From positions 106,921,691 to 106,985,690 of the forward strand of contig CM066984.1 in the NCBI GenBank assembly GCA_033977485.1: a stretch of DNA of 64,000 nt. Reading direction: 5' to 3'. The notes under the pieces are model-generated. The model saw only the letters and a list, made by a program, of their open reading frames with translations. It did no database searches and was not told where the DNA came from. The translations under genes and the position numbers were made by a program. Positions 9,717-21,388 of this stretch are shown one piece after another. Position 1 is the first letter of the stretch; the number at the start of each line of letters is the position of its first letter. The DNA is from Hydrangea macrophylla (taxonomy: Eukaryota; Streptophyta; Magnoliopsida; Cornales; Hydrangeaceae).

Positions 9717-11892
9717 TGAGAAATATTGTTTTGGAGAGTACAAATACAAATTTGTTTCTGTTTGGTCACCTTGCATGCGTGCTGTTGGCCGGATTGAGTG
9801 TTTCTGTCCATGAGAGAGAGAGAGTCAGAAATCACGACCTCATTCTGTTTGGATGACAAAGGCGGCCGTTGAAGCAATAAATGAATCATTTTTCGTTTGC
9901 ATATTCAAATATATATTTTATTAATATACTTACACACATTATGTGCCAATCTTGTCTTCAAAGTTCAAACCCAGATTATAACCAGTCTCACTGGCTAGGC
10001 CTATTTTACGGGTGGCACAATCTTCTTAAATTTTTGAAAATTATAAAATTATATATAATAGTTTATAAATTTTAGAAATAGGTCTTCTTAAATTGCACAC
10101 AGGTTTCTCTAAACTTTAAAAAATTCTAGATTTACATGTAATATTTAATAAGTTTTAGACATAAGCTCTGTACTTTTGAAAATTCTTGACTTACATGTAA
10201 AATTTAACAAGTTTTAGACATAGGCCCCCTTGTACTTTTGAAAATTCTATACTTACATGTAATGTTTTAAATGTTTTAGACATAATCCCCTAAAATTACA
10301 TGATTTACCCCAAATTATGGGTGTTAAACCAATCCTATATACGATTATACCATTTTACACATAATTATGTATAGGTAGACCCAAAAAAATTCGTCTCCGG
10401 GGTGCTGCCCCCGAACCCCCGTATAAGCTAGGCCCCCCCTGGCCAAAAATCATGGGTCCGTCCCTGACCAGTCTTGAATAGAACCGTATGGGGCCTTATT
10501 TTTTAGCACCTCTACACCACACATTTTCTACACATTTTTCTATACTCAGCTTTAAATGCATGTATCATGTACTATGAAGTGGTGTACAAAAAAGTGTGAA
10601 AAATTCAAACAGCACAAGTTACATACATTTAAAGCATAGTATGTATATAGAAAAGTGTGAGTCTAACATTTTCTCTCATTTTTAGGCCTATTTTCTTCTA
10701 ATTTTTGCCTAATTTCTATGAAACTTATCATTTTAGGCCTATTTGTTCTAATTTCTTCCTAATTTCTATAAAACTTAGGCTTAGTTTGGCCCCCACGTGG
10801 CTTTTTAAAAATAGCTTATGAAATTTATTATTAAGTTGTTTGATAATTTTGTACAAGTGACACATTACTCTTCAAAAAAATATCATGAAACCAAAGGCAA
10901 CGTTGAGCTTTTAAAGCTCCATTCTAGAGCTTTTAAAAGTTCTCCTCCAAAAAGCCCTAAGTTCAATTTGTGCAAAACTCATAAACTAGTTACCAAATGA
11001 ATTAACATGAAATTGTGCTTTAAACAATGAGAAGCACCAAAATGGGAGCCAAACTAAGCCTATAAAGGATCGGCCTTTGAAAGTTCGCTTGAGGCCTTTG
11101 ACAATTTTTGAAATATCAAGACCGGCCCTGATGGTCGCAATTGTAGGTGTGATGCATGTCCTCATAAGCTAGGTTTTTTTTTTTTGGGTAGTGTTTACAC
11201 ACACACACACATTTAATTAACAAAATTCGCGTTTGACAATAGCTTTGCAGTTCATAACTAATTAGTAGCAAATTTGCAATATATAACTTTCGACTAATTA
11301 GTTTAGTTTTATAATCTATATGACTTAAGAGGGCGTTTGGCAACAGCTGTTGAAGTTCACAAGTGATTATGAAACTCTAAAAATTTAAATGAAACTATTT
11401 GGCTAACTAGATTTTGCGATTCAATCGGCAGGAAAAATATATATATATGTGTGTGTGTGTGTGAATTGCAAAAAATTGTGTTAGATGCAAAAGCAGAAGT
11501 CGTGCCAAACAGACCCTTAGTCTTAAGATCAAGGCAATAGTGAACAAACAAGAGCTTCTCTATTAGGAGGAAACAGCTGCATTTTAGTTTTCAGGCTTAG
11601 ATATGCTTTTCATGCTCTCTATTCTGTTAGGATTTCTTATTAATTAATGTAATGAATCACCGTCCAAAATAACATTCTTTCGTCGGCCTCTAATATTATG
11701 TGTTAATCATTTATTAATCTATTTGTATATATTGAAAATATTTGCAGTCAGAAATCAAGTGGAGGTCAAATTCCAGGAGGGGCACCGGACTTCAGATTGG
11801 CCACAAGCAGTTCGGGTTCAAGCTTGGGCTCGTCGTCACGATACATCGCTGGTTCTATTGCCATTTTAATGACACTTTCGCGGTTGTACTGA
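7942..11892 (+). CDS. thaumatin-like protein (PR-5 family) with GPI-type tail
   Basis: Three exons fit GT-AG rules and keep frame: 7942-8002, 8228-8924 and 11748-11892, giving 300 aa. Exon 1 encodes a signal peptide (MARVHLSFAF then leucine-rich); the mature protein probably starts near ASTFTFINQC. Exon 2 carries the whole thaumatin domain, including the family signature GKFTCVTGDCGSGTVEC and the acidic-cleft segment LDFYDVSLVDGYNLPM, with many cysteines for disulphides. Exon 3 adds a Ser/Gly-rich linker and a hydrophobic tail (IAGSIAILMTL), typical of GPI-anchored members. The protein is expected outside the plasma membrane or in the wall, where the family acts in defence and glucan binding. 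The first base of intron 2 completes an AGG codon followed by TAA, so an unspliced transcript would stop there and give a 253-aa form without the anchor. Intron 2 is 2823 bp and carries four MITEs. Confidence 0.92.
9044..9302. mobile_element. Stowaway-like MITE in TLP intron 2
   Basis: Inverted ends of the CTACCTCC...GTTCCATTTTATGTGTC type on the left match ACATAAAATGGGACGGATGG on the right, between TA dinucleotides. This is the plant Stowaway (Tc1/mariner) pattern. The left terminus has a small insertion, so the exact edge may shift by a few bases. Confidence 0.6.
9690..9713. repeat. (TA)n microsatellite
   Basis: An AT dinucleotide run in the second intron of the thaumatin-like gene. Confidence 0.85.
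9989..10466. mobile_element. non-autonomous hAT element in TLP intron 2
   Basis: The 478-bp unit is flanked by a perfect 8-bp duplication ACCAGTCT (9981-9988 and 10467-10474). It starts CACTGGCTAGGCC and ends GGGTCCGTCCCTG, imperfect hAT-style inverted ends. The interior has about three diverged copies of a 65-70-bp unit around ACTTACATGTAA and TTTTAGACATA (about 10100-10290). It has no coding capacity. Confidence 0.75.
10778..11060. mobile_element. palindromic MITE in TLP intron 2
   Basis: The unit begins GGCTTAGTTTGGCCCCC and ends GGGAGCCAAACTAAGCC, an inverted repeat of at least 13 bp. It is 283 bp long and non-coding. Flanking trinucleotides are TTA and TAT, so Harbinger-type is possible but unproven. 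Confidence 0.6.
11328..11516. mobile_element. Harbinger-like MITE in TLP intron 2
   Basis: The ends AGAGGGCGTTTGGCA and TGCCAAACAGACCC are inverted copies, and TTA flanks both sides (11325-11327 and 11517-11519), the target preference of PIF/Harbinger elements. A short (TG)n/(TA)n tract lies inside at about 11437-11463. Confidence 0.6.
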
Positions 11893-13651
11893 CAAGAGCC
11901 CCTTTGGCACTGCTTCTGATTATTGCAGAAGCAGTTATTGCGTGATGGTACGAGAAGTCGAGAACCTTCGATGAAAGTCAAATCGCGCAATTGAGCCTAC
12001 AAAATCGGTTCTCAATTGGACCACAATCGCATCGATAGAGTTGAGATCGGCCCAATACTTTACCGGATCGGTCAAAGTCAACCCTACGTACGCCGGCAGG
12101 CCTGCATTTTCTTGTCACCAAGCCCAAAACCCTTACTTTGGATTATTTGAAAAGCTTAGAATTATTTGATTCATTTGGGTGGGGTGGTTTAATTTTTTCC
12201 AAAAATACAACAATTAAAGCCTAGCATGAGTATATTTGACTCAGCAGAGGGAAAGACATACGATTCTAGGTTGGCAGAGTTAATTTTGTTTTATTATTAT
12301 TTTTTTTAGAAGAATTTTGTTTTATTGGTTATTTGTATTGAGAGTTTGAATTGTGGGTGAGATTTTTTCAATTTCTTTGTGCTTGATGTGATATGTAAAC
12401 TTGTTTATCTAAGCATGGGAGTGGGTTTGATTTTAATTTTTTTAATTCCTGTCTCTTTCTTCAATGATATTGGATCATCAAATAAAATTATACATGAGCG
12501 ACCCCAATACTATTCAATTTATTACTTGTTCAGCCTAAGTGGAATCCTTGTTTCTATAACAATTCCAGTTTAACTTGTTTATTAAAAAAATCTTACAATT
12601 TGTTGTCAAAATCGCTGTAATTAAAATTGTGGCTAGTTAGTAACCATGGTGAGTAGATAAGGAGATCCCTTGAATTAAGGGAACATAATCTCATTATCAG
12701 GTAATGACATTAACTTCAAATCTATATCTATATGTTCATATATAGATACACGAATATACAATCCGGATCTTAAGCAAACCTTAAAAAACGGATTTAAAAG
12801 ACGAACTGTATAAAGACTGAGAAATTCTCATTTTTTGACCGAAACATATTAAATTATTTGAATTTCAACCAAAAGATCATGGTGAACAGATAAGGAGATC
12901 CTTTAAATTAAGGAAACAAAAACACATTATCAGTTAATGACGTTAACTTCAAATCTATATTATGTTCATATATAAATACACGAATATATATATATATATA
13001 TGTATATAACTGATCATGTGAGTAAGAGTAGTTCAGACGTTAAAAATTTATTAAATTGGAAAAAATTGATCTATTTCTAATTAACATGCCTAATTAAGAA
13101 TCCATTTCTAATCTAGACCTTAAGATGGATTAACTTCTCATAAAACGGCTGTTGAGAAATTTTAAGTTAAAAAGGGCCGCCTTCTCATGTGAGAAACTTC
13201 TCACAATAGCATTTCCCTTTTTTATATGAGGGCTACGGTACAAGCTCCATTTCCCTCCCCCTCCTAATTGGAGATGGTGAGGGCAATTAGAAGTTGCTTT
13301 TCTTGCATACAGCGAACAAAATATATGCGAAATATGTGCCACTATGGAGTAGACGAATTCCAGTAAGAATTGAGAAGATAAAGTAAACCCTGCGTTTGTA
13401 GACAAAACAAAAGATGAGATTGAGAAGATTATTCCGATATAAAAATAAAAAATAAAAAATAAAAAAACACATGCGCGCGCCAATCCACAAAAACACTCAA
13501 GAACTGTCGCCGCAGCCCTGCTCCGCTCCGTTCCTGGCTTGAGCGTGGGTGTGGGTGTGGGTGTGGGTTAGCTAGGGTTTCCCTATCTTTTTACTGAAAA
13601 TTCTTTTGCAAATTAGTTTAAAATCTGAACAGTTTCTGCTTATTAAATCGT
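11893..13651. other. intergenic with a diverged direct repeat
   Basis: No gene is supported. Two copies of a stretch of about 115 bp lie at 12645-12760 and 12878-12990, 233 bp apart, sharing blocks such as GATAAGGAGATCC and ACTTCAAATCTATAT. A (TA)n run lies at about 12985-13007, and GTGGGT repeats at about 13545-13570. Confidence 0.55.
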
Positions 13652-13832
13652 GGTGAGTCTCTAAAGTGAACAAGGTTGAGTGAATATAACCAATGAACAT
13701 GTTTTTTACTCTTAAAAATCCGGCACCGGGACGGGCTTGTCAGCGGCGCAGCCCGCGGATTTTTTTTAAACTAAAAAAATATATTTACTGAGTATGTTCA
13801 CTCAACTCTATTTCACTTAAAGAGTCTTACGG
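13652..13832. mobile_element. Mutator-like MITE with 11-bp duplication
   Basis: About 35 bp at each end are inverted copies (GAGTCTCTAAAGTGAA on the left; TTCACTTAAAGAGTC on the right). The direct repeat TATTAAATCGT flanks both sides (13641-13651 and 13833-13843). Duplications of 9-11 bp are typical of Mutator-like elements. The 181-bp interior carries a GC-rich patch unlike its AT-rich surroundings. Confidence 0.65.
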
Positions 13833-13843
13833 TATTAAATCGT

Positions 13844-15443
13844 ACAATTTTAACAGATTTTTAATCCCAAACGTTCAGATTCATTAATGGCCCGATAGCC
13901 ATAGTTTTCTATATAAACTGGAGCAGTCCAACAGTTTTTTCAATCACATCATAGTAAGGTTCTCCATTTTTTTTTTTTTTTTCAGATAGAGCTATATCAT
14001 TGAGCGTTGCTATTTTTCATAGAGATACAGTGTCTGCTTGAGAGAGTTGTTACAGTTTTCCAGAAAAATTAAACATTCCAATTTCTTCTTTCCGAACAAC
14101 AAAATTCAGGAAGTGGTTTAGTGTACCAGTTTTCTTGCGTGTAAAGAAAAACTTAGACAGACACAATTTCTGTGCTGATTTATCATGGGGATTGTGTGGT
14201 AAATTTTGGAAGTGCTTACACAAATTAGGCAAATCCACAAAACATTTTAAAGAGAGCGACCTAGTCTGCGACTAGACTCAAGAATTGTTAAAAAGCTGTT
14301 GATCGAGTAACATTGTTCTTTACATAAGCACTGTTTGCAACAGCTAGCACTTTTGTTGATGACTTAAATTTATTAAACTAAGATGCTTAACAGAATTGGG
14401 AAAAAAATTGTTGAAAAAAATTTGTTGAAAATGCTACCCTTTATTAAGTAGCATTTTTGTTGGTAATTTGGTTAGGCCTCAAGTCCACAAGTCTTTCTGA
14501 CTTGACAAAACTTTTCTTAAAGAATAACGTTATGTTTCTTAAATTCTAATATCAAATGATAAATGATAAAAGTGATCTCATTTCATTATTATTGAAGGTG
14601 ATCCCACTCTCACATAATTTGGGATATGAGTTTAGAGTTAGGATTTGAAAAAGAGTAGTGCTAGATGCACTCCCAAATGCACAACCAAATGCACATAGCA
14701 TTACTCTTTCTCATATGTGTCATTTGGGTTTTCAATTTTTCCTTCACCTATACCCAAATCCTTCATACAATGATGGAGGACTGTTTCGGACCTACTATTT
14801 AAACCGACCTAAGTATTTTCGACACCCACCTAGATCCACTGAAAAGTTATACATTCAGCATCCCTAATTGTTTAGATGAATGTGGAGAGCAATTAGATGT
14901 GTGCATTCCGTAAGTCCGTAATAGATTTTTTGAGCTATTCAGAACCAAGAGGAAGGTGGTCTGGTTAGATTGGTTAACTGGTCACTGGTTAACGTCATAC
15001 CCTACATCATACAGAAAAGGAAAAACTAGATAGAATTTTTCATGTTTCCTAAATTGTTCATTGGTAATGGTCATTTCTATATTGAAATTTTCACAATTTT
15101 TAAACGCATTCAAGTGTATGGACGCCCAAACATGCTTTAATTTACACAATCAATTCAATGCCCCATATCCCATTATCATCCTGCGGCACATTCAAGCTAA
15201 TATCCTTTTATCAAGAAAATGATTATGAGTTCCTACTCTCACCGACGTAATCAATCTATATAACATCATTGAATCTGAAAATAAATTACAGTTCTGAATT
15301 ACTAGACTATTATCAATCAATTACATACATCCGATACAGGTATGTACAAAACCAACCCAATAATGAATCACACAGTTGACCGCCACCCCCCGCCACCCCC
15401 CCCCAAAAAAAAAAAAAAGAATCACACAGAACAAGTAAACAAT
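13844..15443. other. intergenic, no gene seen
   Basis: AT-rich DNA with T and A runs (about 13968-13982; C then A runs at 15385-15418). The right part holds the downstream region of the OPT gene. No coding feature is supported. Confidence 0.6.
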
Positions 15444-18400
15444 TCAAACAACTTGATGCATGTCCATAACCGGGCAGCCGCTAACCAGAACCCCTTCAGC
15501 AGTTGGGCAAGAAGCCAATGGACACCCATCCGAGTGGCTTCCCCACCAATCAAGGCTTGTATGATTCATTCCCAAACACATGTACAAAAATACACCCATG
15601 AAGGCCAACCCAGCATCAAGAGACCCTGATAGCACATAGTTATGGCGGATCCACCAATTGCGATAATACCTGTAAGCAATAAAGCCTGATAGAAACCCAA
15701 TAATGATCCAGCTCGTGTAGTTCACAGCAGTAGCCGGAGGCATATCAATTACAGCACCAAAAATCACCGGCATTGTAATAAGCCTAATCCAATTTTGCTT
15801 CGGGAAGGCCTTGTGTGCGAGCCAGACTAGGAGAGGAGCTATAGCACCGACTAGGAAAAACCAATTGATAGTTGAGTAGTAACCAAGATCTCCAAAAATT
15901 CTGCGGGGCCCAATCAGACCCCAGATGACAGAAGCATCGTAGAATACGTGGTCACTCGGGCAGGTCCACGGGCTGCTCGGAGGCAGCATGGTTCGGTCAC
16001 ATATGTCTGGGATGGTGTCCATGAGCCACCAAGCTGTTCCTAAATGGACCAATGCTGATATTAGAGTGCCTAGTACCTGAAAATTGTTACATTTTAATAA
16101 TTACTTCTAAGCAGACACCAAATGGAACTATTCGTTTTTCTTTCACTGACGAACCTGAGCCATGAACATTGATCTTGGAGGAATTTTCATGTAATGTCCA
16201 AGTTTGAAGTCTTGCAAAAAGGCGAGCCCCTGCTTCATACTGATATATCCGTATACCTTAAAGCACATATTAGCCACAGGAAATCCTGGATATATATATC
16301 CAATGATGTACTCTGTGATGACATTTAAGCCCGGAGTCTGTACCAAATTACCGAATCAATGTGTTAGATGGCAGCCATCTTAAAGTTAGGATTATAACTT
16401 CTACTAGCATATGAATATAGAGTACACATCGTAAACTAGGTTTGATCAATTTTATATGTATTCTCCCTCTATCCTAACACAACTAAATATAAACTTCACC
16501 TGTCCCAGATTAAGCGTCTCTTTTTGGAATTCCAACTACTTAAGGAAGCTTAATTCCAATATGGTAAAGTTTTTCCACTTTCCATTAGTGTTCTTTTGAA
16601 TTTAAAACAATGAAAAGTGAGAGAGTTTTATGCATTAGGGGTAAACTTAAAAAGAGTGTAGTTGAAGTACATTGACTCATCCAAAGAGGAAACTTAAATT
16701 GGGACATCCAAAATGGAATAAAGTATTCTTAAATTGGGACGGAGGGAGTTTACACACTCTTCCGAAAGCAACTTCATTGATAGCGTGATAGTATAGATTT
16801 AACTAATATGTAGATACAAAGAAAACTATGCATAATGTCTAAATACAGTTAATTTTGGGTAATTTTACAGCAGAACTTGAGAAATTGCAGTTATACCCGA
16901 TTAGTTGTGGCAGTGATGACACCAATGGGTAGGGTGAAAAAGAAGGCAAGGCCACATGCTAGCAGGACACCCCACCATGGTAGCTGAAATTGATCTTCGA
17001 AGTATTTACTGGCAAGTATAATTGCTGCAATGTTTATCAAGAGGATACATTGGAACCACCATTCAGGAACTTGCTTGTATTTTCTCATCAGCTTCGTGTG
17101 CACATCAATCTTCTTCTCTTGGAAGGCGGACTTGCTTAGCTGCCATAGTTCACTACACCCTTATAAAAGTGAGATTAAAAGTACAATGCGTACTAGAGTC
17201 TACAATACGTGCAAGTAGGTAATTTTTATTGCAAGGCTTCATCTGGCGATATAAACTTTAACCATGTCCGCGAAAAGTCGTGTCCGTGTGTCTGACACGA
17301 CACTTACCTTGTTGGAAGTGTCCGTGCTTCCTAGACTGTCTACAATATGTGTAAGTAGATCACTTTTATTCCTAAAATTTGATCTGGCGTGCAATAACTG
17401 ATCTATCTTGACAAACAAACAAGAACTACAAGAAAGAGACTTGACGGAGTAGGCGAGAAAACTTCAAAGTGAAATTACCTCCGACGACCTTCAAGTTTAG
17501 AGATTTTGCTCACAAGTTAAGAAGGCCAACGTCAGAAGTTGAAGGATTATTAACATATATGCGAAATGCCCAAGCATTATGTTTTCACTCTCAATTTTTA
17601 TTTCCCCCATAAAGAAAATAGGCATCCATCCAACACATCTTAATGAAGACTAGAAATATAATTAAGACTACAATTAAACGACTGACACATGCATCTTTAA
17701 AATTTTGAATTTGGACATGAGTGATGCTCTTGAAAGAAGAGCCCATTTGGGATTAGCTTTTTCAAGGCCAATAATCACACTTATAAGTGAGCTGAAAAAG
17801 CTGTAGTTTTTTTTTTACATCTTTTAAAACATTTGGTTCCTTTCTAAAGCTAAAGAACAATTTTTCAAAAATCTCTATTTTGTAACTTTTCAAAAAGTCT
17901 CTTATTCAAGAAGGTGATTATTTTAAAATCTAACCCAAACGGACTCGAAAGCACATCAGAATATTTTTGATCCGTTGGATAACCTCATGGAAGTGCAATA
18001 AATAAGATTGCAAAAGATAACAGAACTAGCAAGCCTGACAAATGCAACTCACCTTCCATGGAAGAGGAAGACATGAACTATTGTGGCAGTGAGGCAAGCA
18101 AAACTGACAGCATAGGCCATAGCAAAGATTGTGCTGAGATAGAGACGGCCCTCATGCTCGTACGCTTCTAAGTCTATATGGAAGTTTGAGTCTATAATAG
18201 CAGAGATATTGTACTTTTGTCCAGTCGATGTGAAAAGGCCATCTGAGAATATGGGAAAAGTCCTGGCCTTGAAAATGTCAAGCCAGTATGCAGTTGGAGC
18301 AATGACATACGCCATAAGGAAAAACCCAACAGCAATATTGGCTGTAGCAAACCACGGACTAGCAAGTGGGCTCCCGAGGTAAGAAGATATACTGGACCAG

Positions 18401-20585
18401 TCAAGCCCAATTGCACCAACCCCAAGACCATGGAGACCTGAACCTAGCTGTTGAACTAGGACAGAAGTAGGGAATATCCAACATAACCATGACAGGGAGG
18501 TTAGCATTGGAAACAGGTAACCTGGGAAGACATAGTAAGCAAAGCTGCAAATGAAAGCGATGAGGAAGAACTGGTTTCTTGTTGATCCACCAATAGGCCT
18601 TTCTTCTCTCTCATGCAATGCCCTGCCATTTTCATGAAACTTGTATACAGCTCCAACAACAACAAATAGAAGCAAGAAGAAATTAACTGTTATCTAATAT
18701 CACATAGCTCAACTGCACAGAGAGATTTTCAATGCAGGAGTTACTGCCTGTTTAGGATTTTCACTTATAAGTGATTATCCAGGATTTGTGAACGTTTGGA
18801 TTAGCTTTCTTAAAGCTTCTTAAAGAACCTGACTCCTTTTTAAAGCTAAAAAACAGCTTTTTTAAAAAGCTACAATTTGGTCCTTTTAAAAGTTTCTAAC
18901 CAAAAATTCATGTTTGAGATGAACATGAGATAAGGTTAAAGGAACAAAGAGTGGCTTGATTCACAGTTTGACTAGTATATTTTACTCAAACTATTTATGA
19001 CATGTTTGCCCAAATTTGAGTGAGATAATTCACAATATTTATAAGAGAATATGCTATGCTTCCCAAATTTCTATCCAAAAAGTGCTTCCCAAATGATGTG
19101 GGCTAGGTAAACAACTTCCAATCAAAATTCAACTGGTCCCACTGTATTAGACCTGGGCCACATTATTTGGAACGCACTATGGGGATAAAACTTTGGGAAG
19201 CATAGCATTACTCTATTTATAAAGCATTTCAGTCCATCATAGGTCATCTGGAAAAAACGACATCTATCAGAAAATTTACGCGTAAAGTATCAATCATATC
19301 ATCCTAAGTGTAGTGGCCACATATGATCGAGGAAATGCACTTTTTTATTTTCCCACTTTACTAATTCAATTCAAGAGGATAGTTTTCTGTATAATTCATG
19401 GGATGTTAACACAGGCCATAATGATTTTGGCTTTGATGAGGCTGAGAGAAATGAACGAAATTTTTTTGGGCTTGTTTGGTTTTTGTTTTTGTTTTATTTT
19501 AGTATTATAAGGGAAATGGAGTAATGGACTAGTCAAGTCTATGGAAGATGTTATCATTGAGTCGTTGACCCCTTCCTCCAGATTCTGGAATCTACTTTTA
19601 GAGATGCAGTGAACCCACAAGCTATGAATTTATTACTCCTACCATTTAGTAGGAGTTTTGTTTTCTTGTGTATTATTTTCATTCCTTTACACAGTGACAA
19701 ACCAACCCAAAAGAACAAATTAAAAAAAACTTCAACGTTTTAGCTTTATCTTGGTTAGTTAGGCACAAAACAAAACACATGAGAGCGACTCGTTTAAACT
19801 AAGCCACGTTGACCGAAAACCAGCCGTTCGATCTATCAGCTCAAAGCACGTAATCGGAGGATTGAGAATTTACCTGAAGAGCGAGACCTGAACCAGATTC
19901 TGAGGCCACCACATAGCCGCCGGCTCAACCAAGTACCGCCGGAACATCCCAGCCCAACCGAACCCCAATACCTGAGTCGTTATAACGACAATCAACGACA
20001 CGAAGAAAGTGAACCTCTTCCTGTAAAATATCTTAACAGCGCTAACGATGTGAATCGCGTAAACGTTGCCCGCGCCGGAGTTCGCGAAGATCGTGATCAG
20101 CACGTGCTCCTTCACATTGAACGGCCCCGGATTCAGCGTGAATTCACACTTTTTCCCCTTGAAGAACACTCGTTCCGTGATCATCGCCGCCATGAGGTGG
20201 CCGAGCGGCACCACCGCGATCTGAGCAGAGATCGACGTAACCGTCAGCGGTTCTCTTCGGTACCAGAAAAATTGGTTGAGGAAAGAGAGTAGGACACAAG
20301 CTAGGGTTCCGAGAGTCCACATACGAAACGTCACCACCGGTAGAGTTGTGTCGTCGGTGACCGGAACTGTGAGAGCGACTTGCTCGATCGGAGAGTTCTC
20401 GTCGCCGGACGACGACGTCCGAGAACCGGAGGCATCGATTTTGTACTCATCGTTCTTCTGAACTGCACATTAGAATTAGAATTCGAATTCGAATTCGATA
20501 AGCATTAACAAATTAGAATTCGAAATTGAAGATCAAAGTTGAAATTCTTACTGAGTGGAGCTGTGATTTCGTGAGAAGATTTCAT
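15444..20585 (-). CDS. oligopeptide transporter (OPT family)
   Basis: Six exons on the minus strand fit GT-AG rules and one frame: 20552-20585, 19874-20462, 18053-18622, 16897-17152, 16155-16337 and 15444-16076. They total 2265 nt, so 754 aa, the usual OPT length. The N-terminus holds the [15 protein letters not shown] motif (about 35-49) that precedes the first membrane segment. The conserved NPG (122-124) and KEH (129-131) motifs follow, then many hydrophobic segments up to the conserved last exon with [17 protein letters not shown] proteins move small peptides, or peptide- and amine-bound metals, with protons across plant membranes; this substrate cannot be told from sequence. The start was chosen because exon 1 gives a short cytoplasmic leader and joins in phase. 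Introns 2, 3 and 4 hold MITE-like repeats. All exons are open, so the gene looks functional. Confidence 0.93.
16461..16750. mobile_element. Stowaway-like MITE in OPT intron
   Basis: The 290-bp unit begins TTCTCCCTCTATCC and ends GGGACGGAGGGAGTT between TA dinucleotides (16459-16460 and 16751-16752). The CTCCCTC inverted ends are the Stowaway hallmark. It lies in the intron between exons 4 and 5. Confidence 0.75.
17739..17946. mobile_element. MITE in OPT intron 3
   Basis: The ends GAGCCCATTTGG and CCAAACGGACTC are inverted copies with two mismatches. The interior has AAGCTTTTTCA-like and AATCACACTTATAAGTGA blocks. No clear target duplication was found, so the superfamily is open. Confidence 0.5.
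18740..18905. repeat. MITE-like repeat in OPT intron 2
   Basis: The stretch shares CACTTATAAGTGATTAT, TTGGATTAGCTTT and TTTTAAAGCTAAA blocks with the MITE at 17739-17946 in the next intron. This suggests two diverged members of one family within the same gene. Ends not resolved. Confidence 0.4.
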
Positions 20586-21383
20586 TGCTCCGGCGGAAGG
20601 AGTTTATGTTTCTCTCTCTAGATTCTCTCACTTACATGTTTGAAGTTCCTTCGTCTCTGATGTTTCTTACGGCCATGGATTTTACCTTCTCTCCTCGCTC
20701 AGTCCACTCTATGAAATGTCAAAAAGCTAAAAGTCTTCAGACAAAAAGGGCCCATGATTAAATTTTTGGGCCGGGCCGGGCCGAGCTATATCTGATCTTG
20801 ACCGTTCTAATTGGCGAAAAATGTTTTTAGCTTAGGCATCACAGTCTCATGGAGGCATTCATCACCGTTAGATTGGAAATATTTAGAGTGGGACCTAGGT
20901 ACTAAGTTGATGTCACTGGTGACGGAGTTATATTGCCACGAGAGCAAATGAAATTTTGGGATGGCCCACTGTTATGTTTCTAAACTATTATCTTGGAGAC
21001 TTGGGGCCCACTTGGCTTTCCCATTGATTATGACAATGTACTAGACCACTTTCACGGCAAGATACACTGCTGATTAGCAAGTTTGTATGCCCATACGATT
21101 TGAGTCCGGATCCTCTGCTCCGCTTGTGGGCAGCACAGCACTCATTTGACGCTTGCAGGTCCACAATTTTATTTTTATTTTTATTTTTATGGATGTTGTT
21201 CACAAAGTGGGAGCCGACGATTCTTAGGCTATCGATTCTCTTTCTTTTAACTCTCTATTGATCTATTCCATTTTCACCCTATGTAATTTTGTATTCCAAA
21301 TGTAGTTTTTAACGCATGTGGTATTGGAATTACATCAATAATGGTGACACTAATTTTACATCCTCCAACAAAAATTAAGTGAA
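20586..21383 (-). promoter_or_regulatory. upstream region of OPT gene
   Basis: This 0.8-kb stretch lies between the OPT start codon and the outer copia element, so it should hold the 5' UTR and promoter of the minus-strand gene. The near part is pyrimidine-rich in sense (CTCTCTCTAG at about 20620). No TATA box or factor site stands out, and the element begins only about 800 bp from the ATG. Confidence 0.4.
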
Positions 21384-21388
21384 CTGTC

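Noticed and set aside
13545..13590. Telomere-like GGGTT/GGGTTT words
   Set aside because: Too few, irregular units (GTGGGT repeats), so a simple microsatellite.
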